NCBI GenBank assembly: GCA_037951165.1
Contig: JBBDHG010000043.1
Location: 4,031,001-4,095,000 of the forward strand
Source: Lophius americanus
Lineage: Eukaryota > Chordata > Actinopteri > Lophiiformes > Lophiidae
Direction of reading: 5' to 3'
DNA length: 64,000 bases
Below the pieces are notes generated by a model. It did no database searches. It saw only the letters and a list, made by a program, of their open reading frames with translations, and was not told where the DNA came from. The translations under genes and the position numbers were made by a program. This document shows, one piece after another, positions 37,101 through 49,099 of this stretch; position 1 is the first letter of the stretch, and the number at the start of each line of letters is the position of its first letter.

Positions 37101-40100
37101 GTAGTCAAACATAGCTAGCTTACCTCCAAATCTCTCTGTTAAATATATTAGCCATAATGCCCACATCGTCTGAGCCAGCAACGAGTCCAGATATGCGGGC
37201 GCATCCTTTTTTAGAGGACAAAAATAATCAAGCCAGCTTGTTTCTGTCTCGTTAGCTTCCTTGCTAGCAAAAAATAGGTTATTCCCGCTCTCAGCTTTCA
37301 AACCAATCTTAACTGACAATTATCAATAGTGACAGCGAGCCACAGTGGCCGACAGGATATATCCGAGATTCAAAATGACCATGGAACTCGAAGAGTGCTT
37401 TGGGCTTGTGCAAAGGAGGAAAAATATAGGAGTGGATCCAGTTAAAGGGCTTATGTGTTCACTGTTTGTTTTATTTTGGTCAAGACAATTTTATTTGTAT
37501 AGTGTCAAATCATAAGGCACTCTCCAAAGAGAAAAAAAAGAGCGGGTCTAGATGTTTCTCTTTATCTCACCGAGATCCGACATTTCCCATGGACAAGAGG
37601 ATGCACTTGGCAGCAGTTTAAAGAACGACCTGCTTTTAGCCAGATTACACAAATCCTAATTGACGGATTTCCTAAACAATTGGAGGAATGAAGCATCGTG
37701 GGCCGGGAAACAAAAAACAACTCTCAAATGTTGAAGCCGATCCAGATGAAACGAGCGATCCGGATCCATGTTTTGTTTTATTTTCCACTTTTTCTTTCAC
37801 ATTTTGGAAATTTGTGTCACTCAATGAATTTCCTCAAAACTCGGCGTAGTAAAAATATCTATCTCTGCCAGTCAGAGCCGGAGGAGGTCATGTGATCGGT
37901 GCCGTGTTTTGATTCTATTAGTTGTAAGCAAGAGTTCATTGAAATTTTAAAGGATTTCAATAAAAAATTTTTTGGAAAGGTGAACTTTATTGAGGTGTCA
38001 GATTTTGAGGCTGATGGAATGAAATTAAATGGATCCAGCATTTTGTTTTTTTATCTTTCTATGGCAAAACCACGACCCGCCTCCGATCCATCCAGCCATC
38101 AATTCAACCATCCATCCATCCATCCATCCATCCATCCATCCATCCATCCATCCATCCATCCATCCATCCATCCATCCAATAGGAGGGTCTGACAGCATGG
38201 ACAATGGGGACAACCTCTTTCTTAATAAACTTGATAAATGTGCTTCTAAATTGCACTTAACATTTTTTTTTAATCTACAAAGGATAAACAGACTTGACGT
38301 TTCCTTCATAGTTATAGCTTTACAGTTGTAACATGATGAGTCACTTTGCCCGACTTGTGTGTCCTGAAATATGCCGATTGACGCATTCAATTCTCTACTC
38401 TGAATACTTCAGACATTTTATGCAGCCCGACGTTTTTGGCTAATCTGTTTCAGAATGTCTCCCTGCTGTTCTTGTTCATCTGTGTTGTTATATTTGTGTT
38501 TTTGCAGCAGTTGGAAGCCAGAGTTCCAGCTCCGGTTCAGACGATCTATTTGCCAGCCCCGCCTCCCCGCCGCCTCCGCCGCGCACTTACAAGCCCTGCT
38601 TTGTGTGTCAAGACAAGTCCTCAGGCTACCACTACGGCGTCAGCGCCTGTGAGGGCTGCAAGGTAACCATGTGGGGCCTGTGGTCCACTTCACAGCTTCA
38701 CTGAAGTACGTCGTCTCCGTCATGCGCCAGTAAAGTCCTTGTTTCCTCTGAGGAAATTGATCAAATGTGTGTCACGGGCTCAAAGAGGAAGAGGTCTCAC
38801 GTCAGGATGGAACCTTATCATCGTCTGCAGTAATCATGAGACACACTGAACCCACTTGAACATAAACCTCCTCTAGAAAAAGGCAGAAAGATTGACAAGA
38901 AATTTATGTCCGCAAGACATGGATTGTACCAACGGAACTTTGGAGGCAATTCTAGTCAGTGATGAACCCACCCAAAACCCTTTTAGTGAGTTCTTGCTTC
39001 TTCGAAGGTTTAATCCAAACTGGTAAAACTGTCAAAGATGAATACTGTGTCTCACCTTTCAGAAAGAGTACTAGAATACTCAATTTACACCTCAAATGTT
39101 CAATGTTCCATCCTTTTTTCACTAAATATGCCAGAGTTTGAAAAATTGGACACATACATTTGCGCAAATACAGATACGCACAAACATATCCTCGTGCGCG
39201 TTCACCCATATACATAAATGATATGGAAAAGAAAGGAGAGAAATAAACGTTATATAAAAATTTACAAAGAAACTTTGCGGGGAGTAACATTTTTGTAGTT
39301 GCCAATTAATTCTATTTCAGTCTGATGAGCATAAGCCCTAATCCTTTCCTTTAAGACTGTAACTTTAATATTCTTCTCCCTCCTCTCCTGCCGTCTCTGC
39401 AGGGCTTCTTCCGCCGCAGCGTGCAAAAAAACATGGCGTACACCTGCCACCGAGACAGAAACTGCAACATCAACAAGATCACCAGGAACCGCTGTCAGTA
39501 CTGTCGGCTCCAGAAGTGCATCGCCATGGGGATGTCTAAGGAGTGTAAGTGTCTGATCCAGCAGGAGGCCTTAGGAGACTCCTCTCTGACGCCCTGTCCT
39601 CTGAAACTCTGTCATGGGGTAAATGTGCGCGATATGTAGCAGAATGTTTCCCCGTCTGAATTAGATGTTCGCCAAACGCAAAAGTTTTTAGTTCCTCTCA
39701 TAAAATTTCAATACATTAAGAAAAATGAGGATTTCTGATTCTAAGAAAGTCAGGAATCCCACAAATCTTTTCTGGCATTCAATTCATTTGAAATAAGCAA
39801 AATGACAATATATGTGTCTTCGTGCCTCATGAACGCCGTTGATTTTTGTAAAGATTTGTTTGTGTCGGATTCTATGCCAGAAAGATGAATTTAAAGTTGG
39901 TGCAGAGAGAGAAAACCCTGATTGGACACTCCACAGGTAAAGAAGTTGATATTTTCTACCACGACTCAACTGCTTTTGAATCGGGTTGTAGAATGTGGAG
40001 TCCGGATTGCTGATGTCATTGATCAGAGTGAGGAAGAGGTCACAGGTGACGGACAGGTCAGTGTCATAAACAGTAATGATCAGCTCTGGCGATTTTGCAG

Positions 40101-43100
40101 AACAGGTTGACTGTAAGATAAGAAAGCTCAGAGCTAGAGAAAGAGATTTACAGTAGTTAATTTAGATACAGAGCTTTAATCTGACCTTTTAGTGGATGTA
40201 ACTTATCAACAGATATCATTTTGAATGAATCTATTCATCTGTTTGAACAGAACAGAACGGTCTGTGTGGTTCTAAGTTATAACGACACCTTTGGGGACCA
40301 GTTCACCTCCCAGTCTGTTTCAAGTTGGAGCTTGTTTTTAATAAGTTTGATAAAAGAAAACAATCAAAGTGCAGACAACAAGGGAGGTGAACAAAAATAA
40401 AAAAGGAACAACATGCCTTTAGTGAACTTAATCGGGAATTAACAACTGAGACAGGCACAGTGAAAAAACATGGAATATTTATTTCTTCATTTGAAGTTGA
40501 AAGTGCAGACAAAGTGGATACATGAACATTTAATTACGTCACAAAAAATAACATGTATCTCCTTAAGTTAATCCAGTTTTTTCTTTCCTATTTCAAATTG
40601 TAAGAATGTAACATCACTACAGATTATACACCCAAAAAGCACCAGAGAGCAACGAATAATGAAAAATAAACTCAGTATAAATATCTGTAGCAGAGGCCAT
40701 CCGGCTTATTTATGTATTAATAGGAACACACGAGACGGTCCCTTCAATGTATCATCTTGTTATCACACATAACAAGATGGAAGAAGATGGTTTGACATAC
40801 CATATCTCTCTTTGCCCAGTTGGGATGAAGATGCAAATCCTTCAGTTTAGAGGAAAAGTCAACTTTTCCATAGTGCAGATGCATATTGTCATATACATCT
40901 GCACTCTGCGATACAACTGCTAGCCACTCAGGGTTCATTGATTCACGTGGGGTGAATCTGTGCTGTCTGGTCTATTACTGGGGCATAAACAGCTTACAAA
41001 GTTCTTGCTGGTTCTGCTAGAAAGCAGTCAGAACACACAGCACATCACAGAACTGGTTTGAGAGCTAGAAAGGTGATATCGATGTTATGGAGGTGGTTTT
41101 AATGTTATGGCTCATTGATGTATGTTTTCAAAAATCGTCAGTATTGCTTCTTCTCTCTCCTGTAGTTCAGTATCTGTATGACAGAGTTATTCTCCAACAT
41201 CTTTCTAAATCCTCTGATATGCCAGATTGTGATGAGCTGTGTGTGTGCTGTGTGAACATTATCTGGCGTCATCTTCATCTTCGTTTTTAATCCTCTGTTT
41301 AGCTTTTTAGCAGAAGACAACCGGCCTCGGACTGTTCAGAGAGGAACGACTGAAAACATTCTTCTTAAGAGTTGAGCGGAATAACCCTTTAAACCCTAAC
41401 TGTGTTTGAGATGTGGCCCTGCAGCCTCTCGGTGCAGCAGAAACGCAGCCAGCCTGTGTTTTACCCAGAAGTGACCTAGATTAGAGAGAGAGGGTTATGT
41501 GCAGACGGGCGGGGGCGGTGCTAGGGCGTCAGTTGGATGATCCACCCATCCACATGTTCTCCTCCACGCTCAGACACACGTTACATAAATACCTCACATG
41601 TAGCAGACAGATGGATGCTCTGTCACTGTTAGTTGGTCCATCCACTCTCTGAGTAATATGATCTCACTCTTTACACAGTGCAGACCAGAAATAGGCCTTC
41701 AAAGGAAAGGGGGGCGGAGAGAGAGAGTGGGGGGGTGGGGGGTGGGGTGCAAGGAAGGGGAGGCAGACATGGAGGTGTTACATAATCCTGAGCTCCTCTG
41801 ACATGTGAGTAGATGAGCCGAGTCAGTAGGACGCATGGAAGCGTGTTGACATCGTTGGCTAAGCCATCATGAACGGCTAACCTTGTTATCGTGCTTCACG
41901 TGCTCACGGAGCCACGGATCATCACACTGCTCACTACCAGCGCTCTTCACTGGAAACCTTCACCGTTTCAGTCCCAATGAGTTTTGAGTTAAAGCACTTT
42001 TTCCATCCTCCTTTGAGCCATCAGCTGTTTGTTTTGGGGTTTGGTGTTTGGTGGCTCCCCCCGAAACCTTGATGATATATGGAATCGTCATCACCGTTGC
42101 CGCCGCCGCCGCCACAGATCCTTTGTGTTAAGGTCCTTTGTGTTAACAACTCAAAAAAACATTACTATGGATCATTTTCAATTTTTTATCCACATAACCC
42201 TTAATGTGAGGAAGAAGTGGTATTATTTTTGAATAAGGTCAGTTGCGTATTTCCGTCACTAGGGAAGATTTATCTCCAAAATTACAGTTTACAGGCCATA
42301 ATTTCTCAACCAATTTAGTCCAGAATTGGTGCATATGAATCCAGTCAAGGAGATCTATCTTGTAAATGTCATATTTCCCTCCGGTAGTTCATAATTTAGT
42401 CACTAGTGGGAGCTTTCTTTGAGAAAAACACAGTAGTCCGAGCATAACATCCAATTTAATTTGAGGAGGTCAATCAGGGGGATTGCTTATGCAAAAGGGG
42501 GGATTAGGGACTTTACGGGTGTATACCCTAGCTATGCGTATGGGTCTAGGTAGAAATAGATCTTTACTGATGTAATGCTCACATTTTCCCCCAGTCACTC
42601 AGGGAGGTAAAACATGTCAGGAGCTCTGGGGGAGGGTCCACATAAACAAATGACAGACTCTCCTCCAGTAAATAACAACACTCCCTAAAATAAAATACCC
42701 CAGAATACCCCGAGGTTTAAATTTACCATCATTCTTTTCTCTTCCTCAGCGGTGAGAAACGACAGAAGTCGGAGGAAGGGGAAGAAGGAAGCGGTGAAGA
42801 TGACCATCATGGAGACGTATGAGCTGACGGCGGAGCTGGGTTTGATCGTGGAGAAGATCTGCAGAGCTCACAGAGAGACGTTCCCTTCCCTCCGCCAGCT
42901 GGGAAAATACACCACAGTGAGTCAGGCCATGAGAACATTCCTCCGCAGACAGGAAAAAACAGGATATTCTTTCAGCCCAGTGCTTCACGTCATCTAATTA
43001 TACAAATTTTAACAACGTTTCACTCAAGAATGCAGTTCTAGCGGTGACATTTGCCTTATATTTCTCCCCCATGTTCATGCATAACTGTGCTGTGAGTGAA

Positions 43101-46100
43101 TACTGACACTGCAGAGGCAAAAACAAATGTATCCTTGGATAAAATTGATGTATATTAATATACATGTTCGATTATTATCCTTATATTATAATATTATACA
43201 AAATACAAATGTCGTAGTTCCTCAGAAAATCAATATTCACATATGAGCAGTTTCACAACAATATTCACAGCTGAAGTAAAACTGTTTATAATACTGATTT
43301 ATTCTTCCAGTCTGTAATATTTGAATCATTTCCTGAGAAATAACATTATTTGGCGCTGGTTTTTCTTTAGGATTTAGTCAGATGAGATCATGAGCAGTTT
43401 CACTTCCAGAAGGTGATTCTTGAAAGTCTGCTCCATTAGAACTTCATTAAATGTTTTCAACTATTTATTTTTGTATTTTTCATATATTTAATGAACCATG
43501 CTCTGTGTAATTTTAAAGCGTTCCTGATTTGAGGTCAAATCATATCAGAGGAGGGATTTAAAAGAACCCGCTGCAGCTGATTTATCTGTCATGACCAAGA
43601 TGCTTGAACGAGCAGAATGACCTTCCTGTTGCTATCATGACTAAATCCTTCTAATCGCCAGAAATATTAGGAGTTATTTATGGAGGACATGACTCACATG
43701 CGGCCTCCCTCCAAAAAGGAACTTATACAATGATGCAACAACGTTACAGTCGAGCTGGTAATGAGTATTCGGGGTGTGTCCCGCTCAGAGAAACATGAAT
43801 GTTTTTCTCATCACGTGTTTGTGGTTGGAAGAGTTGAAGGAAGTGAGCACTGCTTTTAGACTGTAAGGCCACGACCCTCAAACTGATTCTCTAAAGTTTA
43901 GAGTATGACAAAACCAGGAAATGGAGAGATCAAGATCAGAAAAGAAAAAAATTCTGGTGCAAATCTGAATTTGTTTCATAAAAAAAAAGTCTTATAAAAA
44001 TGCCCCACCGTGGTGCAAATTTGCTTTGCTAGTTTGTGCTCGTCTAAAATAACAACCACTATCTTGTTCCTTATAGAATATCTTATTCTAATCATCCACA
44101 GTCACCCTCATATATTTGTGCAAAGGTGAACTATGGCTGCCAATCCTCCCTGCTGCTGGTTGAAGATTAAACACTGCGAAAAAAAATTCCCTTCAGAAAT
44201 AAGTAAAATACCGACTCCCCCAAGTCCCTCGAGAAAAAAAATGTCCCCGTTCTTTCAAAACCGCCAGTGTAGCTGCCGTCTGTTGTCTTTCAGTATGTAC
44301 AGTCAATGATTCCTACGGATGACGACCCCATGCCTACGAGAAAAAGCTGTTAGATTACGATTCTGTAACTTATTTTTTCTGTTAATGGCATAAGCACATG
44401 CTTATGTTTCCGTTTTTCTGCTTAGCGTGTTTTAAGCGCTCTTGTTGTAGCGCTTAAAACACCACAGGACCACAGCGGAGCTAAAGTTGGCCGGCATTGT
44501 GTATGTAGTCTGACTTGATGAAATTAACATACGCTCATGTCCTCCTGGCCGTTTGTCACAAAAAACTATTTTAGGGCATTTTAAAGTGAAAATAAAACTT
44601 GGTCAACTCCATTTTATGTTATATGGTGCTCAAGATATTTTCTTTCCGTATTAAAACAATAATGAATACAAGGTTGTTGTTTTTTTACGTATCCCCCTAG
44701 GTTCAGTTGAGAAAAAAATATCCATCTTTAAAGCTGTGCCCTCAGTTTAAAAATTATTATTAACTATTTTACCGATTGCCAACTATTTTGATAATTCCAT
44801 TCTCTTATTCCAGCTTCTCAAATGTGAATATCTTCAGATTTCTTCAGTCGTCTATGACAGTAAACGAAACATTTCTGGGGTTTTGACTGTTGATGAGGAC
44901 AAAATATAACATTTGAGGACGTTACCTTTGGCTGCGGGGAATTGTGATCAATACTTTCAACATTTTCTTTCAATTTTTGGAACAACATTAATCAATAATT
45001 TAATTGTTAATTGTTAGTTGCAGCTCTAAAAGCAATACATGCAATTTTATTGTGATGTGACAGACTATTTATATACAGCGAGAGACTTTTTTTAAACAGT
45101 AGGAGGTTAAGTTCAAAAAGTTCTGTCAATAGAACAAATGAAAATTCACTTGATAAGATTTAATTAAATGTAATATTAGACATATATAAAACAGATCTTG
45201 GAATAAGATGGAACTTGTCATCTTAATAAGATTTTAGTAATATCAGGAAGTGCTGCGTCTCAGACTGAGCCAGTAATGAGCATTTAGTAAAAAAGAAATA
45301 GTTCCTCTAAAAGCAGTTTAACGATATTAATGAAAAGTGAGGCGTCTCTATGAGCCACGCAGCGCAAGATAAAATACCTTCTTATGTAATATTTACAGGG
45401 TAAAAAAGCAGTTTGACATAGAGCTCAGATAGTAGAGTTCAGTGTGTCTGAGGTTAGACCCACCATAGTGAACAAGCCCCGCCTCCTGCATTCCAATGGG
45501 ATTATCCCAGTCATGTTGACCCAGCAGTGGTGTAACCTTCTCCCCATGCCCTTTTAAGAGGGTGGAGTACTTAAAGAAGGTTGTGTTCATTTGGGATTAC
45601 TTAGAAAAAAGTCTTTGTGGCTATTTTACTAAATATTTACTTTTCAGATTAAATACCGTTAGATAAAATCCCTTAGATAACATCATGCCATATAAAGTGG
45701 ATGCCTTTATGGTCATCAAAAACTCCTGTACCATTAAGCAGTGACCCATGTTACGATGAGGAGAAATTCAACACTCTGTTATAACAATGATAATAATAAT
45801 TTGTCCTTAATTGTAGCTACATTTACAATCACTTTCTTTCGTTTTAAAGCTTCTATTAAAGTGAAAGTAATTCTGATCCGCGCCAAGCAGCAGCAGCCAG
45901 TTCACAGTGTGAGCAAAATATGACTTATGCAAGGTTAAATCTCCTGGAGTTGATTCGTATGCACAAAATTTGGACTAAATCGGAAAAGAAGTTGAGAAAT
46001 AACAGCCAGAAACGAGTGATTTAGAATTTAAGCTCCCCCTAGTGGCGGAAATATGCAACTGACCTTTCCCAAAATCAATCCAGTTTGTCCTCGTACTTAG

Positions 46101-49099
46101 ATTTATATGGGTATAAAATGGTGATTTATGAAATAGTTTTTGCGTTATCGCGTTAAGATGAAGGATATGCGGCGGGCACTGACACAGACGCGGCGCCGAT
46201 GACGATTCCGTAAACTACCCGACAAATATGTGACAAAGATCAGCAAACATCTAATACAGACACCTTTCTCCATCCAGAACTCCAGCTCCGACCACAGGAT
46301 CCAGCTGGACCTCGGCCTGTGGGACAAGTTCAGCGACCTCGCCACCAAGTGCATCATCAAGGTGGTGGAGTTCGCCAAGCGAGTGCCCGGCTTCACCAGC
46401 CTGACCATCTCTGACCAGATTACTCTCCTCAAAACGGCCTGTCTAGACATCCTGGTACGTCTGTTTGCCTCCTAAAATAACTTTCTTCCCCCCCCAGAAA
46501 CCCAAACATGGAAACAGATTGCAATCTAAACATTAAAAACAACATAATTGTGTTGTGTAACATTTCCAAACATTTTCCCTAATGAGATGTTTGGGGACTT
46601 TGGCCCAGTCCTCCTCATCTGGTTTCATGGTTCTCCATTCTGGCTCCATGCGCCAGTGTAAACCTGGAATACATTACAGTGCAAGAAAGTCAGTCCTGTC
46701 GGGGGAAAGCATTCTAAGTACATGTTAATATAGCATGGCTGTATTCTTCAGGGGCTTGGCTCAGTAATCAAGGATCATCAAAGACGGATTTTTTTAAAAT
46801 TACGCCATCAGTAAGCAGGAAACACCTCCAGAGTGTCATACAGAGCTGGAGGAGATGCTGATTGCAGTCAGACCCAAAGGCCCAGCTAACATCTAGTCAG
46901 GCAGGCAGGCAGGCAGGCAGGGACCTGTGATGGATCTGGAACCCAGCACTGGGATTAGTTTCTGCAGGAGCAGGAAAACCATCTGCCGACGTGAGATCTA
47001 TTGAGCCCATGTCCTGAAAAACCGTAATCCTCAGGAAGGATAGATAAAAGATCTACGCTTTTAAACAATGCTAAGTTCAGAGCAAGGAGATCGAAACATT
47101 TTACCGAAGTCGTCCAACTAATACCAGGCCCAAACCGAGACCTCCTCTGTCGATAGGCTTGATTCAGATCCCAGATCTGCTCATCTATCTGCATCAGTGT
47201 TTCAGTCAGAACAGCTGGAAGTTATTTTAAAGGTACAGTGTGTAAAATTTGGGGGGTTTCGCTTTAAATAAATGGAATATAATATAACATAACTATGTTC
47301 TTTTTGGGTGTACTGTCAGCTGAAAATTAAAGATATTTCTTTAAGGTTAGTTTGGAAAAATCCCTTTTTTTTCTCCATAAAGAAAAAATCGGTGGCCGAT
47401 AGGGGCAAACGGCCACGCAAGAAAACACATGCAAATACACGAAAATCAAGCAAATAAAGAACACATCTTCATCAACCTGATTACACAGGAGTGCTGCAGA
47501 AGAAGCTACAACTCAGGTGTGTTAGCTTCGCTTAACTTCCGGGTCGTGCGGTCATGTGACTTAGAGTAAGTGTCATGACCACATGACCCGGAAGTTAAGC
47601 AAAGCTATCACGGCCAATCCAATATCATGAAATGTAAAGTGGGATGAGGGTATAATGAGACACTGGGGTAGTCAGGAAGAATCTCCAATGTATGTAAGAA
47701 CCAGCTTCATTAGACTGTTCGACATTTAGAAATAAAGATTAGTCTCTTATTAGAGCTATTTTCTCTCGGCTGTGTTTAAGAAGGTGGGAATCTCCAGCGC
47801 TAATGATGTACAAGCAGACATATGGAGAAAGTGTGGATCTGTCTAACGTCTGGTGTGTGGAGCATGCAAGGCTGATTACTCTCGTTCCTTCTGCATCCAG
47901 ATCTTGAGGATTTGCACGCGCTACACTCCAGATAAGGACACCATGACCTTTTCTGATGGGTTAACGCTGACCCGTACTCAGATTCACAATGCTGGGTTTG
48001 GACCTCTGACAGATCAGGTTTTCACATTTGCCGGTCAGCTGTTGCCCCTGCAGATGGACGACACCGAGAGCGGCCTCCTCAGCGCCATCTGTCTCGTCTC
48101 TGGAGGTACTGGAGTTCAGGAGAACCTCGATCCAAAAATACTGCATGTTCTGTTCTGGGAAGGCAAATGGCAAAATGGCAAAATGGCAAATGTCAAAATG
48201 AAATGTTGGTCTTATCTCTCGGATCAGACCGTCAGGACCTGGAGGAGCCGTCTAAGGTGGAGGTGCTGCAGGAGCCGCTGCTGGAGGCGCTGAAGATCTA
48301 CTCCCGTAAACGGCGGCCCAGCATGCCTCTCATGTTCCCTAAGGCCCTCATGAAGATAACCGACCTGCGCACCATCAGCGCCAAAGGTCAGAAAACACCT
48401 GTTACTGTCTCTGCAGCATTTATGAAGACCTGCAGGGTCAAATGCAAGAACCTGTAATCCTGTTTGTGCAGGAATTCTTTTAAAGTAAGATTATGTTACT
48501 AACCCTAACAGAAATCAGAAATCATATTTGTTATTTTACATACTACTGAGCTTAACCCTGTTAGTGTAATATACATACAGCCTAACTTGGTCTGGAGAGG
48601 CTAGTAGCTCATGACGGCTCATTTTGCAAATTTATACTAGATTTTGTTTACCGGGGATCCTCCATATTCAGGCGTTAACTCAAAAACTGTTACATAAATC
48701 ACTTCCAAATTTTATACCAACATAGACCTTTGTGAGAGGAAGAACTGGATAGATTTTTGGGAAAGGTCAAATTATCATATATTATTAAAGAATCTGATAT
48801 TATTAAATATCAGATTCTGGTATTTAATATGTACAAGAAGGTTGCTAGGGTTGTTTTCTCTTGTTAACATGACATGGTTTGAAAGCAAACTGATCTCTGA
48901 AGGCCGCTTCTAACCGTACCAAAACATTTCCACAGGAGCTGAGAGGGTGGTGACCTTGAAGATGGAGATCCCGGGCTCCCTGCCGCCTCTGATCGAGGAG
49001 ATGCTGGAGGATCTGCAGAACATGGAGAAACAGCAGAGGAAACGCTCAGAGGAGAGCAAAGTGGAGCAAAACGCTCGGCCGTCTCCTCGCAGCACGTGA
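31166..49099 (+). CDS. rarb: Retinoic acid receptor beta (beta2-type isoform)
   Basis: Eight coding exons: 31166-31328, 38508-38662, 39403-39544, 42750-42916, 46278-46454, 47901-48105, 48228-48386, 48936-49099. Phases close to give 443 aa (human beta2 form 448). The first exon (MFDYLEF, EILDLYTPSSPVCLLQEQ) aligns with human MFDCMDV, QILDFYT, CMLQEK. The DNA-binding domain is at about 85-150 (CFVCQDKSSGYHYGVSACEG, P-box EGCKG). The ligand-binding domain starts near 210; helix 12 is PLIEEMLE (408-414). The three pocket residues that separate the RAR subtypes are Ala231, Ile269 and Val394, the beta combination (human A225, I263, V388). Some usually fixed positions differ (LQKCIAMGM for LQKCFEVGM; NINKIT for VINKVT), and the tail after helix 12 is Lys/Arg/Glu-rich, unlike mammals. 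The product binds RXR and RAREs and activates genes on all-trans retinoic acid. The start is the first in-frame ATG. Confidence 0.96.
33297..33309. promoter_or_regulatory. Perfect DR1 nuclear receptor site (AGGTCA-A-AGGTCA)
   Basis: Two perfect consensus half-sites with a one-base spacer in rarb intron 1. DR1 sites bind RXR homodimers, RXR-PPAR, HNF4 or COUP-TF, and RAR-RXR in some settings. Function here is inference; such a 13-mer is rare by chance but not decisive. Confidence 0.5.
34030..34330. repeat. Dispersed fish repeat (non-coding)
   Basis: Contains gttagtttctcgtcctcatc, tcactaagtgctacctcatg and gggaattgttgggtctctgt. This resembles a repeat common in teleosts that normally reads cgccaagtgcttgctcatgggg. 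Family not assigned. Confidence 0.45.
37470..37545. repeat. Dispersed fish repeat (caattttatttgtatagtgt type)
   Basis: Reads acaattttatttgtatagtg then caaatcataaggcactctcc, a short repeat found widely in teleosts. Non-coding. Confidence 0.5.
38107..38178. repeat. (CATC)n microsatellite
   Basis: About 18 copies of the tetramer, 330 bases before rarb exon 2. It creates open frames of HPSIHPSI and WMDGWMDG type on the two strands, which are not genes. Confidence 0.95.
41065..41125. mobile_element. Tc1-like terminal scrap
   Basis: Reads gatgttatggaggtggtttt then aatgttatggctcattgatg, the terminus of the Tc1-like family at 12560-12840 and 57227-57710. Confidence 0.5.
42120..42480 (+). repeat. 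Dispersed repeat family A, copy 1
   Basis: Contains taacaactcaaaaaaacatt then gccataatttctcaaccaat and agtcactagtgggagctttc. Related copies are at 48650-48760 and 54290-54700 (same orientation) and 45930-46075 (reverse). Confidence 0.6.
44427..44462. repeat. Perfect 14-bp inverted repeat, 8-base loop
   Basis: Arms gtgttttaagcgct and agcgcttaaaacac with loop cttgttgt, in rarb intron 4. A second near-palindrome (cataagca-ca-tgcttatg) lies 20 bases to the left at 44388-44405. Confidence 0.9.
45930..46075 (-). repeat. Dispersed repeat family A, copy 2 (reversed)
   Basis: Contains atgcacaaaatttggactaa and ttaagctccccctagtggcgg then atatgcaactgacctttcc, the reverse complement of phrases in the copy at 42230-42480. 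Confidence 0.6.
46898..46921. repeat. (CAGG)n microsatellite
   Basis: Six copies of the tetramer. Confidence 0.9.
47523..47607. repeat. 34-bp near-perfect inverted repeat
   Basis: Arms at 47523-47556 and 47574-47607 pair at 31 of 34 positions over a 17-base loop. The core is gcttaacttccgggtc. All three differences are CG in the left arm against TG or CA in the right, the mark of methyl-CpG decay of an originally perfect hairpin. It may be a foldback MITE. Confidence 0.85.
48650..48760 (+). repeat. Dispersed repeat family A, copy 3
   Basis: Reads taactcaaaaactgttacat then aatcacttccaaattttata, close to the phrase at 54325-54365. Confidence 0.55.

Larger units (their letters stand above)
31329..38507 (+). 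other. rarb intron 1 (7.2 kb)
   Basis: From gtaggt to tttttgcag. It contains a perfect DR1 (33297-33309), repeats at 34030-34330 and 37470-37545, a CATC microsatellite, and a GC-richer apparently unique stretch at 35990-36230 that could be a conserved element. No coding exon is seen. Confidence 0.7.
38663..42749 (+). other. rarb introns 2 and 3
   Basis: Intron 2 (38663-39402) separates the two zinc fingers; intron 3 (39545-42749) follows the DNA-binding domain. Intron 3 carries a Tc1-like terminal scrap at 41065-41125 and a dispersed repeat at 42120-42480. No extra exon is seen. Confidence 0.7.
42917..46277 (+). other. rarb intron 4
   Basis: From gtgagt to catccag. It contains a 14-bp perfect hairpin at 44427-44462, a reversed copy of repeat family A at 45930-46075, and an apparently unique stretch near 43530-43720. 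No coding exon is seen. Confidence 0.7.
46455..47900 (+). other. rarb intron 5
   Basis: Contains a CAGG microsatellite at 46898-46921, a short dispersed repeat starting near 47231 (aaaggtacagtgtgtaaaat) and a long inverted repeat at 47523-47607. No coding exon is seen. Confidence 0.7.

Noticed and set aside
38025..38390. Minus-strand ORF with WMDGWMDG repeats and plus-strand HPSIHPSI ORFs
   Set aside because: Translation of the CATC microsatellite.
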